The notes below the pieces were generated by a model that saw only the letters and a list, made by a program, of their open reading frames with translations, did not search any database and was not told where the DNA came from. A DNA stretch of 64,000 bases from Pedobacter psychrophilus (GTDB taxonomy: Bacteria; Bacteroidota; Bacteroidia; Sphingobacteriales; Sphingobacteriaceae): the NCBI RefSeq assembly GCF_001652725.1, contig NZ_LWHJ01000011.1, positions 868,001-932,000 on the forward strand, given 5' to 3'. Numbering within the stretch: position 1 is the stretch's first letter; each line of letters begins with the position of its first letter. Position numbers and translations under genes: made by a program. Positions 31,214-40,073 of this stretch are shown here, one piece after another.

Positions 31214-34200
31214 ATGCCCTCAGTAAAACGTTTAGTTTTAATTACTTTCTTAAAAACGGCAATAATTATTAATTTCTTAGTTTTTAATTCTTTTATTTCA
31301 AAAGCACAAAATAACCAATCAGATTTATTTTTAAGTTTAAGTTCAAATACAGCAATTGCACAAGTTGGAGACAATGTAAGTTTTACAATTAATGTTAAAA
31401 ACAATGGATTTTCTAATGCATCAAACGTTAGAATTACAGATGTTTTGCCTTCCGGTTTTACTTTTGTTAGCGCAAATCCTAATCAAGGTAGTTTTAACAA
31501 TCCAATTTGGACTTTAGGAAATTTTCCCGTTAATGCTACAGCAACAATTACAATTGTTGCTAAAGTAAATCCATTTGGCAATTATGCCAACACAGCTGCA
31601 ATAAAAGCAGACGAACCAGACCCAAATCTAAACGATAATTTCGCTAAAATTTCTATTGGAGTAATTAGGGCTATTGATGACTACGCCTATGTTAATGCAA
31701 ATTTTAGTGGTGCAGTTATCAATAATATTTTAGTGAATGATTTTATTAATGGTACCTCAGCAGATATTTCTAAAGTCAATATCGTTCAGGTTTCTACAAG
31801 TAATCCAGAAATTAATATTGAGACTGGAACAGGGAAAGTAACAGTTAATAATTCATTACCAAGTGGTAATTATAATTTAGTTTATAAAATATCAGATAAA
31901 AATAATCCTTTGCTTTCTAGTACTGCAAATATCAATATAAGTATTAGTACAAATAATCAAGGGAATATAGATGCTCCAATATTGGCTACACATGATGCTG
32001 GTCAAGTTCCAGAAATTACTGGGGGAATAGCCGTAGCGAATGTTTTAGCAAATGATAAAGTTGCAGGACAAGCAGCAACTTTGGCAAACGTTAATTTAGA
32101 GTTTGTTTCTAGCTCAAATCCAAATATTACTTTAGATGTTTCTTCTGGGAAGGTTATTGTCGCCCCAAATACTCCTGGCGGACCATACATTCTAAACTAC
32201 AAGATTACAGATAAAAATGATGTTTCTATTTCTGCGATAACCTATGTTACCGTTAATGTTTCTGGGACTGGCTCATTAGACTTAAATGATGATTTTGGTA
32301 GTGCAAATAGTATAACTGGAGGAATAACTGTTCAAAATGTTTTGCAAAATGACTTGTTAAACGGCTCTGTAATAAATATTGTAGATGTAAGTTTAACCAA
32401 ACTTTTTTCTAATAGCCCTGGTATTGATTTAGATTTAAACACAGGATCAGTAAGTGTTGCAGCGGGAACTCCGAATGGATTTTACACCTTAACTTATCAG
32501 GTTTCTGAAAATTCAAATCCTGCAAATAAAGGAGCGGCTGATGTAATTATTACAGTTACAGGTGGCCCAAATTTAATAAAAGCAAACGAGGATAATTGTA
32601 CAGCAAACGGCACAACTGGAGGGATTGCATTGGAAAACGTTCTCGCAAATGATGATTTTGGTGGAGCTCCTCCTCTAATTAATCAAGTCAATCTTTATCA
32701 GGTTTTTTCTAATAATTCGGCAATTAATTTAAACTATAATACAGGACAAATAATAGTAAATCCCGGCACAAAAAATGGATTTTATACTATAACTTACGTA
32801 ATTGAAGATAAAACAAATAATGCCTTTTCTTCATTTGCAGATGTAATTGTTGAAATTAATGGTGGACTATCACAACTCATTGCAAAAGAAGATGCTGGTT
32901 CTGTTTATGGAATATCCGGAGGCATTGCAGTAAATAATATTCTTGCTAATGATGATTTAGAAGGGCATATCCCCGTATTATCAGAAGTTATATTAACTCA
33001 AATTTTCACTAATAATATTGGAATTAGCTTAGATGTTAATACAGGACAAGTTATAGTTGCGCCAGGGACTGCAAATGGAGTTTATACTTTAGCTTACAAT
33101 ATAGAAGATAAGCTAAAACCAGAAAGCACTTCTTATGCCGATGTTATTATTACAGTTACAGAAGGAAATGTTAACATTTTGGCTAATCCAGATAATGGTA
33201 ATGTTGATGGAGGATTAGGAGGAATTGCGTTACAAAATGTTCTAGCTAATGATTTTTTTAAAGGTGCAGTTCCACAAATTTCTGATGTTAATTTGTTGGA
33301 AATAAACACCGATAATCCTGGAATACATTTAAATCTCAATAATGGGGCTATAAATGTTGCTGCAGGTACACCACAAGGAATATATACCCTAACTTATAGT
33401 ATTTCAGATAAACTTAATCTAAATGATGTTTCCACAACTACGGTAACCGTTACGGTTAATGTTACACCCTCTATTATTGAAGCAAATGAAGATAAAGGAA
33501 CTGTAAATGCATCAGGTGGTTTAGCTGTTTTTAATGTTTTAGCTAACGATAAATTGAATGGTAAAGCACCTCTAATTTCTGAAGTGAAAATATCTCAATT
33601 ATTTACAAATCAACCTAATGTAGTTTTAGATTCAAGTACAGGGAATGTTACGGTAGCACCAAATACGCCAGAAGGTTTTTACACAGTTACCTATCAGATA
33701 GAAGAAAGATTAAACACAGGAAATACTGCTTCAGCAGATATAATTATCGAAGTCAATAATGATGCTTCAGTGATACTGGCCGTTGATGATGCTGGACAAA
33801 TTAATAATGCCGGTGGTGTAGTAATACAAAATGTAATGATCAACGATTTATTAAACGGAGCACCTGCAAATTTATCAAATATTGATTTAACACAAATTTC
33901 TTCTGATAATGCTGGTATTAGTTTAGATGTTAATACAGGTATTGTTAATGTTGCTGCGGGTTTACCTTTCGGCGATTATATCCTAAAATATCAAATTACA
34001 GATAAAACAACTTCAAATTCTTCATCAGAAGCTACAGTAAGAATAAAAATTTTTTCAAACTCTCCAATTGCAGTTGACGATGCAGGAAGCGTCAATGGAT
34101 TTAACGGAGGCGTCGTGGTTAATAACGTTGTTGTAAACGATAAATTTAAAAATGCTCCAGCCTTATTTAATGATGTTAGTTTAAGTCAAATTTCAACGAC

Positions 34201-36559
34201 AAACTCTAACATTACTTTAAACCCAACTACAGGTCAGGTAAGTGTTGCTCCAAACACACTAGCAGGAACTTATACAATAATTTATAGACTTGCGGATAAA
34301 CTTAATTCAAATGATTTTTCTAATGCAAATGTCTTGGTTACGGTAAACGCACCAAGTATTTCTGCTTTGGATGATTCCGGAGCAATCAATGGATTATCTG
34401 GGGGTATTGTAATTAATAATATTTTGATTAACGATAGTTTTAATGGAGTAACTGCGACTTTAGCAAATGTCAATATTTCCCAGATTACTGTAAATCCAAA
34501 TATCAATATTGATGTAGCGACCGGAAAAGTAAATATTTTACCGAATACTCCAGCTGGAATTTATGTCATCAATTATCAGATTACTGATAAAATTAATCCG
34601 TCTAACTCGGCGCAAGCCAAAATAACCATTACTGTTACTGCTCCAGCAATTCTAGCGACAGATGATGCAGCTTCAATAAACGGATTTTTAGGAGGAGAAG
34701 CAATTGCTAATATTTTGGTAAACGATAGTTTTAATGGAGTAACTGCAACTTTAACAGATGTTAAAATCTCCCAAATTACAGTAAATCCAAAAATCAGTAT
34801 TGATGCAGCGACAGGAAAAGTAAATATTTTACCAAATACTCCAGCTGGAATTTATATTATCAATTATCAGATTACTGATAAATTAAATCCGTCCAATTCG
34901 GCGCAAGCAAAAATAACCATTACTGTTACTGCTCCAACAATTTTAGCCACAGACGATGCAGCTTCAATAAACGGATTTTTAGGAGGAGAAGCAATTGCTA
35001 ATATTTTGGTAAACGATAGTTTTAATGGAGTAACTGCAACTTTAGCAAATGTTAAAATCTCCCAGATTACGGTAAACCAAAACATCAATATTGATGTAGC
35101 AACAGGAAAAGTAAATATTTTACCAAATACTCCAGCTGGAATTTATGTCATCAAATATCAAATTACAGATAAAATAAATCCGTCCAACTCGGCGCAAGCC
35201 AAAATAACCATTACTGTTACTGCTCCAACAATTTTAGTCACAGACGATGCAGCTACAATAAACGGATTTTTAGGAGGACAAGCAATTGCTAATATATTGA
35301 TTAACGATAGTTTTAATGGAGTAACTGCAACTTTAGCAAATGTTAATATTTCCCAGATTACAGTAAACCCAAATATCATTATTGATGTATTAACAGGAAA
35401 AGTAAATGTATTAGCAAATACTCCAGCTGGAATTTATGTTATCAATTATCAGATTACAGATAAAATAAATCCGTCCAACTCGGCGCAAGCCAAGATAATA
35501 ATTACTGTTAAGCCAAGATCGATTTTAGCAGTTGATGACGCTGCAACAGTAAATGTTTTAACAACAACAATTGCAATTGATAACATCCTAGCCAATGATT
35601 TTTTGAATGATCAGGCAACCAATTTATCGAGGGTTAACATAGTAAATATCAACCCTAATAATCCAAATATTTTAGTTGATGCAGCTACGGGAAAAGTAAC
35701 TATTTTGCAAGGCATATTAGCTGGAATTTACACCATCAATTATACGATTGAAGATAAAGATAATCCCAGTATAAATTCTACAGCAAAAGTTTTAATTACT
35801 GTTAATCCATTATCAAAACTTGGAATTTCTAAACTGGCAGCTTTGTCCAAAAAGCAAATAAATGGTTCTTTTGATGTTACTTATACTTTAAACGTTAAAA
35901 ATCACGGTAATACGCCATTAAATGATATTGGTATTCAAGATGATCTAACAAAGACTTTCGTCGGTTCTGTGGTCTTTAATATTGTAGGAACTGTCAATGC
36001 TACAGGAACTTTAAAAGCGAATCCGTTTTATAATGGAAAATTTGATGTGCAGCTTTTATCTCCCGGTAGCACATTAATTCCAAGTCAAACAGAATCTATA
36101 TCTTTTACTGTAAACGTAATCATTACACAGCCTGCCGATTCCGTTTTTTATAATATTGCAACTGGTTTAGCAAATAGTTTGGGAGGAAATGCCGAAGATG
36201 AATCTACAAATGGAATAAATCCTGATCCAAATAATGATAATAATCCATCAGAAAATGAACCAACTCCCATTACCTTAATAGGTTCAGACTCGAAATTTCC
36301 TGCAGGGTTTTCTCCTAATAATGATGGGGTACATGATAAATTTGTAATAGAAAATACAGCAGGTAAATTGGTGAGTTTAGAGGTTTACAACCGTTGGGGA
36401 AATGTGGTTTATAAAAATGAAGATTATAAAAATGATTGGACCGGAATTGCTAACAAAGGAGTAATTATTGGACAGGATTTGCCAGACGGTACTTATTATT
36501 ACGTGGTGATAGTGGATAGGAAAGATAAATATGTAAAGTACTTAACCATAAAGAGATAA
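31214..36559 (+). CDS. Giant repeat adhesin with T9SS (CHU_C-type) C-terminal domain
   Basis: A 1781-residue surface protein. The signal peptide covers about 1-31. Residues about 36-148 form a DUF11-type domain (VKNNGFSNASNVRITDVLPS). Fourteen tandem beta-rich repeats of about 95 residues follow, with recurring DDAG..NG..GG..(V/I)NN(I/V)L.ND...G and later PNTPAGIYxxxYQITDK. Four of these are nearly identical and exactly 97 codons long. A second DUF11-like domain (about 1540-1680) precedes the gliding-motility-type sorting domain (FPAGFSPNNDGVHDKFVIEN, YNRWGNVVY, DLPDGTYYYV). It is exported by type IX secretion and probably anchored at the surface. A PorP/SprF gene overlaps its stop codon by one base. 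Confidence 0.92.
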   Translation: MPSVKRLVLITFLKTAIIINFLVFNSFISKAQNNQSDLFLSLSSNTAIAQVGDNVSFTINVKNNGFSNASNVRITDVLPSGFTFVSANPNQGSFNNPIWTLGNFPVNATATITIVAKVNPFGNYANTAAIKADEPDPNLNDNFAKISIGVIRAIDDYAYVNANFSGAVINNILVNDFINGTSADISKVNIVQVSTSNPEINIETGTGKVTVNNSLPSGNYNLVYKISDKNNPLLSSTANINISISTNNQGNIDAPILATHDAGQVPEITGGIAVANVLANDKVAGQAATLANVNLEFVSSSNPNITLDVSSGKVIVAPNTPGGPYILNYKITDKNDVSISAITYVTVNVSGTGSLDLNDDFGSANSITGGITVQNVLQNDLLNGSVINIVDVSLTKLFSNSPGIDLDLNTGSVSVAAGTPNGFYTLTYQVSENSNPANKGAADVIITVTGGPNLIKANEDNCTANGTTGGIALENVLANDDFGGAPPLINQVNLYQVFSNNSAINLNYNTGQIIVNPGTKNGFYTITYVIEDKTNNAFSSFADVIVEINGGLSQLIAKEDAGSVYGISGGIAVNNILANDDLEGHIPVLSEVILTQIFTNNIGISLDVNTGQVIVAPGTANGVYTLAYNIEDKLKPESTSYADVIITVTEGNVNILANPDNGNVDGGLGGIALQNVLANDFFKGAVPQISDVNLLEINTDNPGIHLNLNNGAINVAAGTPQGIYTLTYSISDKLNLNDVSTTTVTVTVNVTPSIIEANEDKGTVNASGGLAVFNVLANDKLNGKAPLISEVKISQLFTNQPNVVLDSSTGNVTVAPNTPEGFYTVTYQIEERLNTGNTASADIIIEVNNDASVILAVDDAGQINNAGGVVIQNVMINDLLNGAPANLSNIDLTQISSDNAGISLDVNTGIVNVAAGLPFGDYILKYQITDKTTSNSSSEATVRIKIFSNSPIAVDDAGSVNGFNGGVVVNNVVVNDKFKNAPALFNDVSLSQISTTNSNITLNPTTGQVSVAPNTLAGTYTIIYRLADKLNSNDFSNANVLVTVNAPSISALDDSGAINGLSGGIVINNILINDSFNGVTATLANVNISQITVNPNINIDVATGKVNILPNTPAGIYVINYQITDKINPSNSAQAKITITVTAPAILATDDAASINGFLGGEAIANILVNDSFNGVTATLTDVKISQITVNPKISIDAATGKVNILPNTPAGIYIINYQITDKLNPSNSAQAKITITVTAPTILATDDAASINGFLGGEAIANILVNDSFNGVTATLANVKISQITVNQNINIDVATGKVNILPNTPAGIYVIKYQITDKINPSNSAQAKITITVTAPTILVTDDAATINGFLGGQAIANILINDSFNGVTATLANVNISQITVNPNIIIDVLTGKVNVLANTPAGIYVINYQITDKINPSNSAQAKIIITVKPRSILAVDDAATVNVLTTTIAIDNILANDFLNDQATNLSRVNIVNINPNNPNILVDAATGKVTILQGILAGIYTINYTIEDKDNPSINSTAKVLITVNPLSKLGISKLAALSKKQINGSFDVTYTLNVKNHGNTPLNDIGIQDDLTKTFVGSVVFNIVGTVNATGTLKANPFYNGKFDVQLLSPGSTLIPSQTESISFTVNVIITQPADSVFYNIATGLANSLGGNAEDESTNGINPDPNNDNNPSENEPTPITLIGSDSKFPAGFSPNNDGVHDKFVIENTAGKLVSLEVYNRWGNVVYKNEDYKNDWTGIANKGVIIGQDLPDGTYYYVVIVDRKDKYVKYLTIKR
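34370..35533 (+). repeat. Four near-identical 291-bp tandem units inside the adhesin gene
   Basis: The same in-frame unit begins at GATGA(T/C)G-like positions 34370, 34661, 34952 and 35243, each exactly 291 bp (97 codons) apart, with the next, more divergent repeat at 35534. Long stretches of the units differ by only a few bases, unlike the other ten repeats. This indicates recent duplication or gene conversion and a copy number able to change. Confidence 0.9.
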
Positions 36560-37503
36560 TGAAGTTAAGAACTATAAAAAAGCTTTTTTTTGTGTTGATG
36601 TTTCTCGCATTTGGACAAAACATTTTTGCCCAGCAAGATGCCATGTATACGCAATATATGTTTAATACTTTGGCTATCAATCCAGCTTATGCGGGTAGCC
36701 GAGATCTAATTAGTGCAACTGCCTTGGCTAGAAAGCAATGGGTTGGTATTGATGGCGCCCCACAAACTCAAACTATTTCTATTGATGGTCCAATTGGCGA
36801 TAGTAAAGTGGGTTTAGGTTTACAAGCTTTTAATGATAAAATTGGGATTACACAAACTACAGGAATTTATGGTACCTACGCCTACAGGTTAATGATGGAA
36901 AACTCTACTTTAGCTTTTGGCATTCAAGGTGGCGTTAGTCGTTTTTGTGCTAACTATGCAGGAGTAGATTTAGGTAGCGATGGTTTGCCTGATGCGGCCT
37001 ATTCCGATAATGTAACTAAGTTTCTCCCAAATTTTGGAGCAGGAATTTATTTTAATACCGATAAATTTTATGCCGGTTTATCTGCACCACATTTATTAAA
37101 TAACTCTTTAAATACTGGACAAAAACTGGCAGGTGATAAATTTATTGCAAGACAATACATTCATTTATTTTTTACTGCTGGTTATGTTTTTGATTTGAGT
37201 GAAAACATAAAATTAAAACCAAATTTATTATTAAAAGGGGTTAGGGGAGCTCCTTTAGAGGCAGACATTAATGCAAATGTTTGGCTTTACGATTTATTCT
37301 CTGTAGGTGTTTCTTACCGTACCGAAGCTGATATTTCTTTTCTTACAGAAATACAGATAAACAAAAACATCAGATTGGGTTATGCTTATGATGCTAGTAC
37401 TACAGGATTAATCAAATATAATTCTGGTAGTCATGAAATTATGTTGAGGTATAACTTCGCTAAGGAAAATAGTAGAACAATATTGAATCCAAGGTATTTT
37501 TAG
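36559..37503 (+). CDS. PorP/SprF family type IX secretion membrane protein
   Basis: A 314-residue outer membrane beta-barrel protein. A signal peptide (1-24, ending QNIFAQ) is followed by the family hallmark QDAMYTQYMFNTLAINPAYA, then repeated amphipathic beta strands and a C-terminal ...RTILNPRYF. PorP/SprF proteins are typically encoded just downstream of large CHU_C-domain proteins and are needed for their export or attachment by type IX secretion. Its ATG shares one base with the adhesin's TAA (TAATG), so translational coupling is likely. This strongly suggests it is dedicated to the giant adhesin. Confidence 0.95.
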   Translation: MKLRTIKKLFFVLMFLAFGQNIFAQQDAMYTQYMFNTLAINPAYAGSRDLISATALARKQWVGIDGAPQTQTISIDGPIGDSKVGLGLQAFNDKIGITQTTGIYGTYAYRLMMENSTLAFGIQGGVSRFCANYAGVDLGSDGLPDAAYSDNVTKFLPNFGAGIYFNTDKFYAGLSAPHLLNNSLNTGQKLAGDKFIARQYIHLFFTAGYVFDLSENIKLKPNLLLKGVRGAPLEADINANVWLYDLFSVGVSYRTEADISFLTEIQINKNIRLGYAYDASTTGLIKYNSGSHEIMLRYNFAKENSRTILNPRYF

Positions 37504-37569
37504 GGTATTGATTTAAACTATAAAATTCTGATATTCATATAGTTTTGATTTTTTATTTTAAATTTAACC

Positions 37570-38856
37570 ATGCTCATTCCATCATCAGAAGCTATTCTAC
37601 ATTTTATTTGGAAATATAAAATGTTCAATCCTTTGGGATTGAGAACAACTGATGGAGAAACTTTGCAAATTCTAGCTACAGGAATTCATAATTTGGATGC
37701 TGGTCCAGATTTCCATCAATCAAAAATTAAGATAGGAGAAACCATTTGGGCTGGGAATGTAGAAATCCATCTAAAATCTTCTGATTGGTTAAAACATCAT
37801 CATAATATTGATAGAGCCTATGATAACGTGATTCTTCATGTAGTTTGGGAAAATGATATTGATATTAAAAGAACTGACGAAACTGTTATTCCAGTTCTAG
37901 AATTAAAGAATATCATTGATAAAAGAATTATTGAAAATTACGATCAGCTAAGACAAAATAATTATTGGATTCCTTGCGAAAACCAGTTGCCAAATGTTGA
38001 TAGTTTTATCAAGCAACAAACTTTAGATAGGATGATGATGGAGCGTTTGGAAGATAAGGCTAACATCATCAATGAAATTTATCAACTAAACAAAGGGAAT
38101 TGGGAAGATACTTTTTATATCACCTTAGCCAAAAGCTTTGGTTTTAAGGTTAATAATTTACCTTTTGAGATTTTAGCCAAGCAGTTACCACAAAATATAT
38201 TAGCAAAACATAAAAACAATCCTTTACAGATTGAAGCTTTAATTTTTGGAATTTCTGGATTGTTGGATAGAAAGTTTGAAGATGTTTATCCAAATCAATT
38301 GAAAACTGAATTTGAGTTTTTAAAAAATAAATATCAATTGATTAGTTTAGATGCAAGTCTTTGGAAATTTTCTAAAACGCGACCAGATAATTTTCCAACT
38401 ATCAGACTTTCTCAATTTGCAGCATTAGTGATAAAATCGTTTCATTTATTTTCTAAGATTATTGAGATAAAAAATCAATCAGATTATGTAAAGTTATTTG
38501 AGGATTTGGTGATCAATAATTATTGGGAAAAGCATTTTATGTTTGATAAAGAAGTGGAGGAAAAATCAGTAAATCTTGGAAAATCTAGTATTCAAATCAT
38601 TTTAATAAATGCAATAGCTCCACTTTTATTTTTTTATGGCAAGCAAATTGGTAATAAACAATTTATTGATAGCTCCTTAGAGATTTTAGAAAATGTTAAA
38701 GCAGAAAGTAATATCATCACTAAAGGATTTAAAGAACGTGGACTTTTTGTACAGAACAGTTTTGATAGCCAAGCGGTAATTCATTTGAAAAAAAACTATT
38801 GTGATCAAAAAAAATGTTTAAATTGTGGAATTGGATTAAAAATACTTAGCGCATAA
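37570..38856 (+). CDS. DUF2851 family protein
   Basis: A 428-residue protein of the Bacteroidota DUF2851 family. The family opening is clear: IPSSEAILHFIWKYKMFNPL, then TGIHNLDAGPDFHQSKI and WAGNVEIHLKSSDWLKHHH. The C-terminus has a Cys cluster (NYCDQKKCLNCGIG) that may bind a metal. The family is uncharacterised. The His/Asp/Glu-rich N-terminal part hints at a hydrolase-like fold, but no known active site can be assigned. It is 3 bp before the PspC gene and likely co-transcribed with it. Confidence 0.9.
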   Translation: MLIPSSEAILHFIWKYKMFNPLGLRTTDGETLQILATGIHNLDAGPDFHQSKIKIGETIWAGNVEIHLKSSDWLKHHHNIDRAYDNVILHVVWENDIDIKRTDETVIPVLELKNIIDKRIIENYDQLRQNNYWIPCENQLPNVDSFIKQQTLDRMMMERLEDKANIINEIYQLNKGNWEDTFYITLAKSFGFKVNNLPFEILAKQLPQNILAKHKNNPLQIEALIFGISGLLDRKFEDVYPNQLKTEFEFLKNKYQLISLDASLWKFSKTRPDNFPTIRLSQFAALVIKSFHLFSKIIEIKNQSDYVKLFEDLVINNYWEKHFMFDKEVEEKSVNLGKSSIQIILINAIAPLLFFYGKQIGNKQFIDSSLEILENVKAESNIITKGFKERGLFVQNSFDSQAVIHLKKNYCDQKKCLNCGIGLKILSA

Positions 38857-38859
38857 ATT

Positions 38860-39081
38860 ATGTTAGACCGTATTTTAATATTTTTTGAAAGGTACTCTTT
38901 TGGGGTTTGTACTTATTTGGGAGAAAAATTTGAAATATCTCAAACTAAAATCAGGCTGTTTTTTATCTACACTTCTTTTTTAGCAGTTGGTTTTCCTCTA
39001 ATTTTTTATTTTTTTGCGGCTTTTTTTTTAGACATCAGAAATTACGTCAAAAAAATCAGGTTTCAATTTAAGGAAATTTAA
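38860..39081 (+). CDS. PspC domain-containing small membrane protein
   Basis: A 73-residue protein. The PspC-like pattern includes FGVCTYLGEKFEISQTKIR followed by a double membrane segment (about 32-58, FFIYTSFLAVGFPLIFYFFAAFF) and a basic tail. PspC is an inner-membrane stress-response sensor in proteobacteria; in Bacteroidota the isolated domain is common with unknown partners. It follows DUF2851 by 3 bp. Its stop codon overlaps the stop codon of the convergent ankyrin gene, so the transcripts must overlap. Confidence 0.82.
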   Translation: MLDRILIFFERYSFGVCTYLGEKFEISQTKIRLFFIYTSFLAVGFPLIFYFFAAFFLDIRNYVKKIRFQFKEI

Positions 39082-39728
39082 GCGCTCAAAATTTCAGCTA
39101 TTTCTAAATAGCCTTTTTCGCTTGCTAAATCGGCTGGTAACTTTCCGCCTTCCATTCTTACATCAACTTTAGCTCCTTTTTCCAATAACAAAATTATTAG
39201 TGCTACATTCCCATTTTGTGCGGCTGAATGTAAAGGTGTAACACCAGATTGTTGCGCAATATTAATCAATGAGTGGTTTTCAATCAGCATTTTAGAAATA
39301 TTTACATTATCGGCCGCAACGGCAGAGTGTAGTGGAAACACATTAAAACCATTATTGGATGGTAAATTTACATCTGCCCCTTTTAAAACTAAATATCTGG
39401 CAACTTCTTCGTTTTGAAAATAACATGCCAATCCTAAAGCTGTGAAACCATCTGGAGAGTAATCATTTATTTTTTCTGGTGCAACAAATATTAAATGGGC
39501 AACTTCATCAAATTTACCCGAAGCCGCAGCCTCAAAAAGATTTAAATCCTTAATAAACTCTAATATAACTTTTGTAGAATTTGCTTTATGAAAATAACAG
39601 GAAAGCATTAATGGGGAAACATCATGAGATGTGACCTGTTTTAGTAAAGAAGCATCCTTATTTAAGAAATCTCTAAGGGCGTTCTCATCATTCTTAATAA
39701 TTAATTCTTCTAAATCGTTGTGAAGCAT
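39078..39728 (-). CDS. Ankyrin repeat protein
   Basis: A 216-residue cytoplasmic protein made of about six ankyrin repeats. The repeats are clear in DGFTALGLACYFQNEEVARY, VNLPSNNGFNVFPLHSAVAA and SGVTPLHSAAQNGNVALIIL. No signal peptide or other domain is present. Ankyrin repeats mediate protein-protein contact; in bacteria small stand-alone ones are often unassigned. It is convergent with the PspC gene with overlapping stop codons. The gene has no operon partner. Confidence 0.9.
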   Translation of the reverse strand: MLHNDLEELIIKNDENALRDFLNKDASLLKQVTSHDVSPLMLSCYFHKANSTKVILEFIKDLNLFEAAASGKFDEVAHLIFVAPEKINDYSPDGFTALGLACYFQNEEVARYLVLKGADVNLPSNNGFNVFPLHSAVAADNVNISKMLIENHSLINIAQQSGVTPLHSAAQNGNVALIILLLEKGAKVDVRMEGGKLPADLASEKGYLEIAEILSA

Positions 39729-39802
39729 TATTCTAAATTAAAATAATAATCGCAATTATAAGTATTTGATCAATATATGGCTAATTAAATCTATACATTA
39801 AA

Positions 39803-39833
39803 AAACCCTAGCTAAATTAATTAACTAGGGTTT
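39803..39833 (-). terminator. Orphan terminator-like hairpin upstream of ftsK
   Basis: AAACCCTAG (39803-39811) pairs with CTAGGGTTT (39825-39833). A T-run follows only on the minus strand. No minus-strand gene is seen to its right. The 345-bp gap (39729-40073) otherwise holds degenerate AT-rich sequence, a tiny frame MEKIPK starting at 39856, and a -7 box for ftsK. It may end an unseen minus-strand transcript or be an attenuator remnant. Confidence 0.5.
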
Positions 39834-40046
39834 AACCATCAAAACCTAAAACATCATGGAAAAAATTCCTAAATGAATTATAATATAATTTACGAAGATT
39901 TTTGGAGGTTGGATTTTTATAAGCAATTAAACACAAAGCTCACAAATGGAATTACAAAGTTCTCAATGCCTAAATCTTTGCAATCTCTTAATCTGGGAAA
40001 TCAAGAAAAATCTGTTCAATCTATACCACCATCTAAATCATTAAAT

Positions 40047-40054
40047 TATATTTG
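40047..40054 (+). promoter_or_regulatory. Candidate -7 box of ftsK (TATATTTG)
   Basis: TATATTTG matches TAnnTTTG, ending 19 nt before the ftsK ATG. No TTTG is seen at the -33 distance. Confidence 0.4.
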
Positions 40055-40073
40055 TTGAGTAAATAGTTAACGA

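Noticed and set aside
34282-35379. Three similar minus-strand frames of about 73 codons
   Set aside because: They are the antisense of the 291-bp adhesin repeats and are alike only because the repeats are alike.
39873-40058. 61-codon plus-strand frame before ftsK
   Set aside because: It is low-complexity and resembles degenerate intergenic repeat sequence. No family or start signal supports it.
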